Shown: positions 1-6,788, numbered from the stretch's first letter. The stretch is DNA of 8,746 bases from CAVXAE01 sp044225565 (GCA_044225565.1 JBGAIL010000194.1:1-8746), one strand, 5' to 3'. Numbers and translations are program-made. Notes: generated from the sequence alone by a model not told the origin.

Positions 1-28
1 GCGCCCGCCCCACGGCCGCTCTACGGCA

Positions 29-490
29 TCAGGCTCTCGAGGGGCTTCTGAGGCGCCGCTCGAGCAGCCGGTCCACGGATACCGGCCCGGCGCCGGCGAT
101 GGCGAGCCACAGGAACAGCGCCAGATAGGCCACTTCCTCGAAGCCGAGCAGGGTTTCCAGCGAATCGACGTCGGCCCACTTCGCCGCCTTGATGGCTACG
201 ATCATCGTGACGCCGAGCGCGCCCGCCGAGATGCGCGTGAGCAGTCCCAGGAGCAGGAACAGACCACCGAGGAACTCCACGCCGGAGACGAAGGGCGTGA
301 GCACCTGCGGCCAGGGGATGCCCCAGCCGGCGAAGTTCTCGGTGACCTGCGGCAGGTTCTGCAGCTTGCCCCAGCCGCTCCACAGGAACACCCAGCCCAC
401 CACGACGCGGGCGAAGAGCGGAGCGAGCCATTCGAGGTGCCGGGCCGTTCGCTGCGGCCAGCCGATCAACGCATCGAGCAGTGCGTTCAT
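29..490 (-). CDS. DoxX family integral membrane protein
   Basis: A 153-residue membrane protein of the DoxX family. Family members are small four-helix inner-membrane proteins; some are linked to quinone or thiol redox chemistry, but most have no known substrate. Visible hydrophobic segments lie at about residues 23-41, 64-84, 87-104 and 118-134. The first contains the family-like pattern R-x8-FLWSGWGKL, and the second follows with GVEFLGGLFLLLGLLTR. The tail is short and basic (RLLERRLRSPSRA). I chose the ATG at 490 because a G-rich Shine-Dalgarno-like stretch (GGGGGGA) lies just upstream. A TTG at 511 would add seven unconvincing residues. It lies 30 bases after the lipoprotein gene on the same strand, so it is probably the last gene of that transcript. 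No clear terminator is visible in the 28 bases left in the window. The family call is firm; the function is unknown. Confidence 0.88.
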   Translation of the reverse strand: MNALLDALIGWPQRTARHLEWLAPLFARVVVGWVFLWSGWGKLQNLPQVTENFAGWGIPWPQVLTPFVSGVEFLGGLFLLLGLLTRISAGALGVTMIVAIKAAKWADVDSLETLLGFEEVAYLALFLWLAIAGAGPVSVDRLLERRLRSPSRA

Positions 491-520
491 TGGAGTCCCC
501 CCGACCGGCAATCTAGCGCA

Positions 521-928
521 TCAGCTGCCCGCGCGCTCGAGCTCCCGCACTTTCCTGTAGTCGATGGGCCGGATCTCGCTGATGCGGCACTGCTGGTTGG
601 GATTCGGCCCGAAGCGCACGGAGTCGAAGCCCCGGCTGACCGTGTTGGTGGTGGTCGTGAGGGCGATCGTCTGGGCGAAAGGCAGCTCGGTGCAGGGGGT
701 CTGCACGGTGAGCAGGTAGGCGTCGTTGATGCCGGTCCATACCACCACCTTGTCCCGGCCGAGCGCCCGCCAGCCGTCGAAGCGGCCGAGATAGCTGAAC
801 TGCTCGATGGGCTCGCCGGCAGCGTCCATGTAGCGGGCGAGGGTGCGCTCGTCGGACTCGCGCTTGCCCATGCCCGCGCAGGCGGCGAGCGTCAGCGCGA
901 TTCCGGCCGTGACGAGGCCCCGCAGCAT
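521..928 (-). CDS. DUF6491-like lipoprotein
   Basis: A 135-residue predicted lipoprotein that resembles the DUF6491 proteins of gammaproteobacteria, by recall of family pattern only. The N-terminus is a short signal peptide ending in a lipobox (L14-A-A-C17), so the mature protein would be anchored by C17. Residue 18 is Ala, not Asp, so outer-membrane sorting is likely under the Lol rule. The body has the pattern FSYLGRFDGWRALGRDKVVVWT, then NDAYLL, and two cysteines (C79 in TPCTELPF, C114 in QQCRISEIRPID) that probably form a disulfide in the periplasm. The start ATG at 928 overlaps the TGA of the preceding small membrane gene (ATGA) and has no obvious Shine-Dalgarno, which suggests translational coupling. 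The open frame runs upstream to 1339, but the signal peptide and the overlap support this start. No biochemical function is known to me. Confidence 0.8.
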   Translation of the reverse strand: MLRGLVTAGIALTLAACAGMGKRESDERTLARYMDAAGEPIEQFSYLGRFDGWRALGRDKVVVWTGINDAYLLTVQTPCTELPFAQTIALTTTTNTVSRGFDSVRFGPNPNQQCRISEIRPIDYRKVRELERAGS

Positions 929-1050
929 CAGGTGCAGCCGCGGATCAGGAACAGGATCAGCAGGATCGGAATCGGCACGCCCAGCAGCCACAGGAGGATC
1001 CAGCCGATCTTGCCCGCCTGTGCCGCGAGGGTGCCCTGGAGTTTCTTCAT
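928..1050 (-). CDS. 40-residue single-pass membrane peptide
   Basis: A very small hypothetical membrane protein of 40 residues. A basic, amphipathic N-terminus (MKKLQGTLAAQAGK) is followed by one hydrophobic segment at about residues 15-36 containing a VPIP proline kink. It ends in RGCT with a cysteine at position 39. The ATG at 1050 is preceded by a weak GGACGAG Shine-Dalgarno-like stretch. An upstream in-frame start (to 1113) would add 21 Arg/Ser-rich residues that look non-coding. Its stop overlaps the start of the lipoprotein gene (ATGA), which argues that it is translated. The 96 bases between it and the upstream cyclase gene may hold a promoter; a weak candidate TTGGCC-17-TACGAG is readable on the minus strand. 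I do not recognise a named family. It could be a small accessory subunit of an envelope complex with the lipoprotein or DoxX protein, but that is inference from position only. Confidence 0.65.
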   Translation of the reverse strand: MKKLQGTLAAQAGKIGWILLWLLGVPIPILLILFLIRGCT

Positions 1051-1146
1051 GATGCTCGTCCGGTGGGAGGCCGATGAGCCTCGACGAAGCAACCCTCGTA
1101 CCCGTACCGACATCGGCGGCCAAAGTCGCGCCTTTCCAGATCACCA

Positions 1147-2280
1147 TCAGCGGCCGTTGAGGCCCTGGTGGATGTCGAGCCGGGTCTCGAGCGGCACGCA
1201 GTAGATGTCGATGGGGCTCGAGCGGCCGCGCAGGGTCATCGGCGGGAGGGCCATCGCTTCGATGTCGAACCCGCGCTGCTCGAGCGAGCGCTTCAGGGAC
1301 TGCGAGAACAGCATCTCGCCCGCCCGCGCGCGCTGGCACAGCCGGGAGGCCACGTTCACCGTGTCGCCGATGATGGTGTAGTTCATGTACGCGTCGGAGC
1401 CGACGTTGCCGGCCACCACGTCACCTTCGTTGATGCCGATGCCCAGCCCTGTGTCGATGTGATGGCGTTCGCGCCAGCTCTCGGCCAGATCCGAAAAGCG
1501 CTCCAGCATCTCGCGTGCCGTCCTGACGGCGCGCTCGGGGCTGTCGGTCTGGGCGAGGGGCACGCCGAAGCCGACCATCAGGCAGTCGCCCGCCATGTGG
1601 AACACGGTGCCGTCGTGCTGGAAGGTGATTTCGGTGAGCAGCGAGAAATACTCGTTGAGCAGCGGCACCACTTCCTGGGGCGCGAGCCGCTCGGTCAGCG
1701 TGGTGAAGCCGCGCAGGTCCGCGAACATCACGACCGCGTGCGTGCGGAAGTCTGCCGTACCGAGCATGCTCTGCTGCAGCTGCGCATCACCGAGGATCTT
1801 GTCCGCGAGGCGGGGTGAAAGGTATCGGCGGAACATCTGCCGCATGTCTTCCTGCCGGCGGATCTCCTTGCTGAGCCGGGCGGCGGCGAGCTGCCGGCGG
1901 GTGGTGCCTGTGCGGACCACCGCGGCCACGCGCTCGTGGAAGACTTCCTGCCCGGTGTTGCGCGTGATGAAGTCGTCCGCGCCGGCACTCAGTGCTGCGA
2001 GGCGGCGGCGTGAGGAGCGGGACATGACCACGACCGGCAGCAGCATGGTGGCGGGGTTCTGCTTGAGCTCGCGGCAGACCTCGATGCCGCCCGGCTCCGC
2101 GGCATCGCCGTCCACCAGCACGATGTCCGGCTGGAGCTCCTCGAGGCCGTTGATGATCTCGTCGGCGGATGCGACGACACGCACTGGTTGCTCCGCTCCT
2201 GGAGACCGGGCCAGCAAATCCAATGCTATGGTGCAGTCTCCCACGGAGAGCACCCGGAAGGGAGCCGTACTCTCATTCAC
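1147..2280 (-). CDS. Response-regulator receiver / class III adenylate-guanylate cyclase fusion
   Basis: A 377-residue cytosolic signalling protein. Residues about 8-125 form a receiver domain: D15 in the acidic pocket, probable phosphoacceptor D57 (IVLVDGD), S87, and GADDFITR, where R107 stands in place of the usual Lys, so the domain is slightly degenerate. A helical linker (about 130-175) leads to a class III nucleotide cyclase domain (about 180-365) that would make cAMP or cGMP from the NTP. Metal-binding aspartates D188 (FADLRGFT) and D232 (AGDCLMVGFG) and transition-state residues N309 and R313 (GDTVNVASR) are present. The two base-recognition positions are H228 (usually Lys) and T302 (Asp or Thr), so substrate is uncertain. 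The GTG start overlaps the permease TGA as GTGA and has no visible Shine-Dalgarno, so its translation probably depends on that of the permease. No cyclic-nucleotide receptor or partner kinase is in the window. Confidence 0.9.
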   Translation of the reverse strand: MNESTAPFRVLSVGDCTIALDLLARSPGAEQPVRVVASADEIINGLEELQPDIVLVDGDAAEPGGIEVCRELKQNPATMLLPVVVMSRSSRRRLAALSAGADDFITRNTGQEVFHERVAAVVRTGTTRRQLAAARLSKEIRRQEDMRQMFRRYLSPRLADKILGDAQLQQSMLGTADFRTHAVVMFADLRGFTTLTERLAPQEVVPLLNEYFSLLTEITFQHDGTVFHMAGDCLMVGFGVPLAQTDSPERAVRTAREMLERFSDLAESWRERHHIDTGLGIGINEGDVVAGNVGSDAYMNYTIIGDTVNVASRLCQRARAGEMLFSQSLKRSLEQRGFDIEAMALPPMTLRGRSSPIDIYCVPLETRLDIHQGLNGR

Positions 2281-4637
2281 CGGCGCAAACTACGCCGTGA
2301 CAGGCGCGTCGTCCAGAGGTAGAAGAGCGGGACGAAGAAAACGGCCAGGAAAGTGGCCATGATCATGCCGCCGACCACGCCCGTGCCGATGGAATGTCGG
2401 CTGCCGGCGCCGGCGCCCGAGCTCAACGCCAGGGGCAGCACGCCGAAGATGAAGGCGAGCGAGGTCATGATGATCGGCCGGAAGCGCAGCTTCGCGGCCT
2501 CGAGCGCCGCATCCCCGGCGGACTGCCCGTGCTTCTGGCCCTGGGCCGCGAATTCGACAATAAGTATGGCGTTCTTGGCCGCCAGGCCCACCAGCGTGAT
2601 GAGCCCGATCTGCAGGTACAGGTCGTTCTGCAGGCCGCGCAGCCATACCGCGAGCAGCGCGCCGAACACGCCGAACGGCACCGCCATGATGATGGCGAGG
2701 GGCAGGGTGAGCCGTTCGTACAGCGCGGCGAGGATCAGGAACACCATGAGGATGGCGAGCACGAACATGATGCCTTTGGAGCCCGCGCTCTCCTTTTCCT
2801 GGTAGGACTGCCCCGACCAGGCGAGCTGGTAGCCTTCCGGCAGCTCCTGGGCAGCGACTTCCTCCATCGCGGCGAGCGCCTGCCCGGAGCTGTATCCCGG
2901 TGCGGGGGCGCCCATGATGCGCGCCGCCGGGAACACGTTGAACCGCTCGATCATGTCCGGGCCCGTGTCGTTGCTCACCGTGGCGAGCGCGGTGAGCGGG
3001 ATGAGGTTGCCCTTGTCGTTGCGCACGAACACCTCGCGCACGTCGTCCGCATACTTGCGGAAGCGCGCTTCGGATTGCAGCTGCACCTTGAAGACACGCC
3101 CCAGGCGGTTGAAGTCGTTGACGTACAGCGCGCCGAAGGTGCTCTGCAGCGTCTCGAACACGGCGGTGATGGGCACGCCGAGCGCCTTCGCCCGGTCGCG
3201 GTCCAGCTCGATGCGCACTCGTGGCACCTGCGAGCTGAACGTGGTCTGCACGCCGGCGAACTCCTTGCGCTTGGCGGCGGCGGCGATCAGCTTCTGCGTC
3301 GCCGCATCGAGCGCCACGTAATCGCTGCCCGTCTTCGATTGCACGTAGCCTTCGAAGCCGCCGGTGATGCTGATGCCGGCGATGGGTGGGGGGTTGATGC
3401 CGAGGATCAGCGCGTCCTTGATCTGCGAGCCGACGCCGAACACGGCCCCGACCACGCTCTGCGCGGACAGCTCTTCGCTCTTGCGCTCGCTCCAGTCCCT
3501 GAGCGGGAAGAAGGTGAGGCCGGTGTTGGTGCGCATGCTGAAGGTCTGCGCATCCATGCCGGAGAACGCCATGGGCGCGCCGGGTGCAATGGCCGGGTTC
3601 TTGCGCATGCCGTCATTCAGCGCCTTGATGGCGGCATCGGTGCGCTGCAGCGAAGAGCCCGGCGGCAGGATGGTGATGGCGAGGACCCAGCCCTGGTCCT
3701 CCTCGGGCGCCAGCGCCGCCGGGATGGAGCGGGAGAGCCCCCAGGTGGCGAACAGCATCACCAGGATGAGGCCCACGGCGAGGAACCCGTGCCGCATGAT
3801 GAAGCCCACGCCGTGCGTATACCGCTCCGTCATGCGGTGGAACCAGGCGTCGAAGCGGCCCAGGACGCCCGCTTCCTTGTGGTCGCCGGGCTTCAGGATC
3901 ATGACGCACAGCGCCGGAGTGAGCGTGAGCGCGACGAAGCCGGAGATGATGACCGACACCGCGATGGTCATGGCGAACTGGCGGTACATCTCGCCGATGA
4001 GGCCGCCCAGGAACGCCACGGGGATGAACACGGCCGTCAGCACGAGAACGATGGCGACGACCGGGCCGGCCACCTCGTCGAGCGCACGACGCGTCGCCTC
4101 CTTGGCTTCGATGTTCTCGGTGCGCATGTGGCGCTCCACGTTCTCGAGCACCACGATGGCGTCGTCCACCACGATGCCGATGGCGAGCACCATGCCGAAG
4201 AGCGTGAGCGTGTTGATGGAGAAGCCGAATGCATACATGGCCGCGAGCGTGCCGATGAGCGAGATCGGCACCGCGAGCGCCGGGATGATGGTGGCGCGCC
4301 AGCTCTGCAGGAACACGTACACCACCACGAACACCAGCAGCATCGCCTCGATGAGCGTGTAAGACACTTCCTTCATCGACACCTTCACGTAGTGCGTGGT
4401 GTCGTAGGGAATTTTCCATTCGACGCCCGACGGAAAGCTCTTGCCGAGTTCCGTCATGCGCGCGTGAATGGCGTTGCGCACTTCCAGCGCATTGGCTTCG
4501 GGCGCGAGGAACACGCCGATGCCCACCACCGGTATGCCGTCGTTGGTGGCGTTGAAGTTGTAGTCCTGCGCGCCGAGCTCGATGCGGGCGACGTCGCGCA
4601 GGCGGATCACGCGGCCGTCCGCTTCGGCGCGCAGCAC
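2277..4637 (-). CDS. RND permease, 3' fragment (786 codons, in the native frame)
   Basis: The native downstream frame of the broken permease, opening at a GTG that is really codon 252 (Val) of the intact gene. It carries the rest of the first porter loop, TM2-TM12, the proton-relay residues and the native C-terminus. I see no Shine-Dalgarno at the GTG, and it lies in the middle of a porter subdomain, so independent translation is unlikely. Its TGA overlaps the cyclase GTG. A gene finder may call it as a separate RND gene; it is part of the single gene at 2277-5409. Confidence 0.5.
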   Translation of the reverse strand: MLRAEADGRVIRLRDVARIELGAQDYNFNATNDGIPVVGIGVFLAPEANALEVRNAIHARMTELGKSFPSGVEWKIPYDTTHYVKVSMKEVSYTLIEAMLLVFVVVYVFLQSWRATIIPALAVPISLIGTLAAMYAFGFSINTLTLFGMVLAIGIVVDDAIVVLENVERHMRTENIEAKEATRRALDEVAGPVVAIVLVLTAVFIPVAFLGGLIGEMYRQFAMTIAVSVIISGFVALTLTPALCVMILKPGDHKEAGVLGRFDAWFHRMTERYTHGVGFIMRHGFLAVGLILVMLFATWGLSRSIPAALAPEEDQGWVLAITILPPGSSLQRTDAAIKALNDGMRKNPAIAPGAPMAFSGMDAQTFSMRTNTGLTFFPLRDWSERKSEELSAQSVVGAVFGVGSQIKDALILGINPPPIAGISITGGFEGYVQSKTGSDYVALDAATQKLIAAAAKRKEFAGVQTTFSSQVPRVRIELDRDRAKALGVPITAVFETLQSTFGALYVNDFNRLGRVFKVQLQSEARFRKYADDVREVFVRNDKGNLIPLTALATVSNDTGPDMIERFNVFPAARIMGAPAPGYSSGQALAAMEEVAAQELPEGYQLAWSGQSYQEKESAGSKGIMFVLAILMVFLILAALYERLTLPLAIIMAVPFGVFGALLAVWLRGLQNDLYLQIGLITLVGLAAKNAILIVEFAAQGQKHGQSAGDAALEAAKLRFRPIIMTSLAFIFGVLPLALSSGAGAGSRHSIGTGVVGGMIMATFLAVFFVPLFYLWTTRLSRRSLRR

Positions 4638-5409
4638 GATGTTGCCGAATTCGCACGATGTTGCCGAATTCTTCGGGCTCCTTCAGGCGCCCGCGCGCGG
4701 TGACGGTGAGCGTCATGTCCACCTGGTCGGTGGCGGGCATGTCGCCGACGCGACCACCGGCGAGCTGTGCGTTCTGCTCGCGCACGGCGGCGGCGATGTC
4801 GGAGGGCGTGAGGCCGAGTTGCGCGAGGCGGTCCGGCTGCAGCCAGATGCGGATCGCGTAGTCCTTGGAGCCGAATATCTGTGCTACCGCCACGCCGGGG
4901 ATGCGGCGAACCTCGTCCACCACGTTGACGAGCGTGTAGTTGCTGACGAACAGCTCATCGCGGCTGCGGTCCGGCGACTCGATGCCGATGACCAGCAGGA
5001 TGGTGGGCGAGAATTTCTCGACCTTCACGCCCTGGCGGCGCACTTCCTCGGGCAGCAGGGGCAGGGCGGCCTGCACGCGGTTGTTGACGTTGATGACCGC
5101 GAGGTCGGGGTCGGTGCCCACGGCGAAGGTGGCCGTGAGGGTCATCTGGCCACTGGCGCTGCTCGCGGAGTGCGAATACAGCATGTCCTCCACACCGTTC
5201 ACGCTTTGCTCGAGCGGTGCGGCCACGGTTTCCGCGAGCACGTCCGCGCTCGCGCCGGGATAGACGGCGGTGACCTGGACGGTGGGCGGAAGGATGTCCG
5301 GGTACAGCGAGACCGGCAGTCTGTGGAACGCGCCGAGGCCGGCGATGAGGATGAACGCCGAGATGACGCAGGCGAAGATCGGCCGGTCGATGAAGAAATG
5401 CGGCGCCAT
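3613..5409 (-). CDS. RND permease, 5' fragment as actually read (252 native residues plus out-of-frame tail)
   Basis: This is the literal product of the permease start in the sequence as given: 598 codons. Residues 1-252 are genuine RND sequence (TM1 and most of the first porter loop). The remaining 346 residues come from the wrong frame and are rich in Arg, His, Gly and Ala, with no family resemblance. No stop occurs soon after the shift, because high-GC DNA keeps this frame open to 3613. The product could not form a pump, since it lacks the D409/D410 proton relay and every later helix. It is a component of the frameshifted gene described over 2277-5409, not a separate gene. Confidence 0.5.
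   Translation of the reverse strand: MAPHFFIDRPIFACVISAFILIAGLGAFHRLPVSLYPDILPPTVQVTAVYPGASADVLAETVAAPLEQSVNGVEDMLYSHSASSASGQMTLTATFAVGTDPDLAVINVNNRVQAALPLLPEEVRRQGVKVEKFSPTILLVIGIESPDRSRDELFVSNYTLVNVVDEVRRIPGVAVAQIFGSKDYAIRIWLQPDRLAQLGLTPSDIAAAVREQNAQLAGGRVGDMPATDQVDMTLTVTARGRLKEPEEFGNIVRIRQHRAARRSGRPRDPPARRRPHRARRAGLQLQRHQRRHTGGGHRRVPRARSQCAGSAQRHSRAHDGTRQELSVGRRMENSLRHHALREGVDEGSVLHAHRGDAAGVRGGVRVPAELARHHHPGARGADLAHRHARGHVCIRLLHQHAHALRHGARHRHRGGRRHRGARERGAPHAHREHRSQGGDASCARRGGRPGRRHRSRADGRVHPRGVPGRPHRRDVPPVRHDHRGVGHHLRLRRAHAHSGAVRHDPEARRPQGSGRPGPLRRLVPPHDGAVYARRGLHHAARVPRRGPHPGDAVRHLGALPLHPGGAGARGGPGLGPRHHHPAAGLFAAAHRCRHQGAE
4634..4671. repeat. Perfect 2 x 19-bp tandem duplication inside the RND permease gene
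   Basis: The unit GCACGATGTTGCCGAATTC occurs at 4634-4652 and again, without gap or mismatch, at 4653-4671. The flanking bases differ (A4633 against C4652, G4653 against T4672), so the unit is exactly 19 bp. Nineteen is not a multiple of three, and the two reading frames of the permease meet exactly here. Deleting one copy joins EEFGNIV to LRAEADGRV, which reads as normal RND sequence. The pattern fits replication slippage or an unmerged contig overlap. Confidence 0.97.
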
Positions 5410-5411
5410 GA

Positions 5412-6614
5412 TCAGTGCGCGGCGGGTTGCCCGGCTGGCTCGGAGTTGGCGTGCTCAGCCTGTGGCGCGGCACCGGGCGCACCGTCTTGCGCGGCGGCCG
5501 GGTGTACGGGCTCGTAGGGCGTCGGGTGAACCACTGCGCCCGGATGCACCTTGATCACGCCTTCGGCGATGACGCGCTCGCCGGCGTTCAGGCCCGAAGG
5601 GATCACCACATCGTTGTCGATGCTTTGCCCCAGCGTGACGGGCCGCGGCTCCACTTTGTTCTCCTTGTTCACCACCCACACCATGGCGCCCATCGGGCTG
5701 CGCAGCACGGCGCGATTGGGAATCGTGGTTGCCTGCGGCAGGGTGAGGCCTTTCACGCTCGCGCGGAGGAACTGTCCCGGGAGCAGCCCGCTGTCGTTGG
5801 GCAGTGTGGCGCGAGCCTGCACGGTGCCGCTGGTCTGGTCCACCAGCGTGTCGACGAACTCGAGCTTCGCGGCCTGCTGCAGGTCTTTCCCTTCCGCGTT
5901 CTGCACTATCACCTGGATGGGTATCTGCTGCTGCAGTGCATTGCGCACCATCTCCGCCTCGTTCACCGGCATGGAGAACTGCACGTAGAGCTGGTCCGTC
6001 TGGGAGATGCGCGTGAGCAGCGCGGAATCGTCTCCGGAATTCACGAGACTGCCTTCCGAGCGAGCTTCACGGCTGGTGAGGCCCGTGATGGGTGCGCGCA
6101 CATTCGTATAGCCCAGGTCGAGCTGCGCCTTGCGCAGCGCAGCCTTTGCCGCCTCCAGAGAGGCCTGGGTGCTGGCCGCTGCGGAGACGGCTTCGTCGTA
6201 CTCACGCTTGCTGACCACGCCTTGTTCGACCAGCGGATCGGAGCGCTCCTTCTGCCGGCGGGCTTCGGCGGCACGGGCTTCCTCGACGCCTACCTGGGCG
6301 CGAGCGCGCTCGACCTCCGCCGCATAGGGCGCGGGATCGATGCGAAACAGGAGGTCGCCTTCCTTGACGCGTGTGCCTTCCTTGTACAGGCGGCGTTGCA
6401 GGATGCCCGATACGCGCGCGCGTACTTCCACCTCGCGCACGCCTGCCGTACGCGCCATGTAGCTGAGCTCGATGGGCACCGGCCGCTGCTCGACGGTGAC
6501 GACCGAGACTTCGGTCGGTGGTGGCGCGCCCTGCTGCGGGCCCTTGCCGCAGCCTGCGGCGAGTAGTGCCAGGGTCGCGGCGGCGGCGCCACGCCATGTC
6601 TGGGCTGAAGCCAT
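5412..6614 (-). CDS. RND efflux periplasmic adaptor (membrane fusion protein), lipoprotein
   Basis: A 400-residue AcrA/MexA-like adaptor that links the RND permease to an outer-membrane channel. The signal peptide ends in a lipobox (L18-A-A-G-C22), so it is probably lipid-anchored. Domain order fits the family: first half of the lipoyl (barrel-sandwich) domain at about 60-95 (ARVSGILQRRLYKEGTRVKEG), an alpha-hairpin coiled coil at about 97-167, second lipoyl half at about 168-205 (VRAPITGLTS), beta-barrel at about 208-290, and membrane-proximal domain at about 292-360. The last 44 residues form a Pro/Ala-rich tail with five histidines. The ATG at 6614 has a good Shine-Dalgarno (AGGGGA) at proper spacing; a longer frame to 6701 has no supporting signal. 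It is the first gene of the leftward operon, 2 bases before the permease. It is intact, unlike its partner. Pump substrate cannot be told from sequence. Confidence 0.93.
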   Translation of the reverse strand: MASAQTWRGAAAATLALLAAGCGKGPQQGAPPPTEVSVVTVEQRPVPIELSYMARTAGVREVEVRARVSGILQRRLYKEGTRVKEGDLLFRIDPAPYAAEVERARAQVGVEEARAAEARRQKERSDPLVEQGVVSKREYDEAVSAAASTQASLEAAKAALRKAQLDLGYTNVRAPITGLTSREARSEGSLVNSGDDSALLTRISQTDQLYVQFSMPVNEAEMVRNALQQQIPIQVIVQNAEGKDLQQAAKLEFVDTLVDQTSGTVQARATLPNDSGLLPGQFLRASVKGLTLPQATTIPNRAVLRSPMGAMVWVVNKENKVEPRPVTLGQSIDNDVVIPSGLNAGERVIAEGVIKVHPGAVVHPTPYEPVHPAAAQDGAPGAAPQAEHANSEPAGQPAAH

Positions 6615-6640
6615 CTGAATCCCCTGCGCCTGGAGGCGAA

Positions 6641-6690
6641 GCCGCTCATTGTACCGGGTGAGGGCGGGGAGCGATCTATCCCGAAAGGCC
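6641..6690 (-). promoter_or_regulatory. Candidate promoter of the efflux operon
   Basis: On the minus strand a TACAAT hexamer (6653 to 6648) matches five of six bases of a sigma-70 -10 box. It would place the transcript start near 6641, giving a leader of about 27 bases that contains the AGGGGA ribosome site of the adaptor gene. No good -35 box is visible at 16-19 bases upstream, so an activator or another sigma factor may be needed. This is inference from position and base match. Confidence 0.4.
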
Positions 6691-6712
6691 GAGGTCTGCA
6701 AGATTCAGGGTT

Positions 6713-6780
6713 GCCGGCGGAAGGTCGGGATTCGCCGGCGGGGAAGGGCGTGCTCCGACGCGTCGGGCGGGCACCGGCGG
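6713..6780. repeat. Three CCGGCGG direct repeats in the divergent promoter region
   Basis: GCCGGCGG occurs at 6713-6720 and 6734-6741, exactly 21 bp apart (two helical turns), and ACCGGCGG at 6773-6780. They lie between the adaptor gene and the XRE regulator, where an operator would be expected. The GC-rich background makes chance matches fairly likely, so this is a candidate binding site only. Confidence 0.3.
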
Positions 6781-6788
6781 CGGAACTG

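Larger units (their letters stand above)
2277..5409 (-). pseudogene. RND multidrug efflux permease (HAE1/AcrB-like), frameshifted by a 19-bp duplication
   Basis: Inner-membrane proton/drug antiporter of the hydrophobe/amphiphile efflux type, the pump of a tripartite adaptor-permease-outer membrane channel complex. As read, the frame breaks after residue 252 (EEFGNIV) because a perfect 19-bp unit is repeated at 4634-4671. With one copy removed the gene is 3114 bases and encodes 1037 residues, the usual AcrB length. All hallmarks are then present: N-terminal FFIDRPIF and YPDILPPTVQV; the proton-relay pair D409/D410 in GIVVDDAIVVLENVER; K939 in LVGLAAKNAILIVEFA; R971 in RFRPIIMTSLAF; and GAGAGSRHSIGTGVVGGM near the end. 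Twelve membrane helices and two large periplasmic loops fit the family. The ATG at 5409 sits 2 bases after the adaptor stop with no Shine-Dalgarno, so coupling is likely. The lack of further decay suggests a recent event or an assembly error. Confidence 0.9.

Noticed and set aside
521..1339. Long version (272 residues) of the lipoprotein frame
   Set aside because: The extra N-terminus is Arg/Pro/His-rich and overlaps the 40-residue gene and the end of the cyclase. A proper lipoprotein signal begins at 928.
1168..2362. Plus-strand open frames opposite the cyclase gene (1168-1818 and 1595-2362)
   Set aside because: Both are shadows of the cyclase coding strand, with low-complexity composition.
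4634..4671. Programmed ribosomal frameshift as the explanation of the broken permease
   Set aside because: A perfect 19-bp duplication at the junction accounts fully for the shift, I see no slippery heptamer with a downstream structure, and RND permeases are not known to use frameshifting.
2394..4703. A 769-codon open frame on the plus strand opposite the RND gene
   Set aside because: Its product is an extreme mix of His, Arg, Glu and Asp with no fold-like pattern. It mirrors the codon bias of the permease on the other strand.
5415..6566. A 383-codon plus-strand frame opposite the adaptor gene
   Set aside because: Antisense shadow of a clear adaptor gene; no family resemblance and no start signals.
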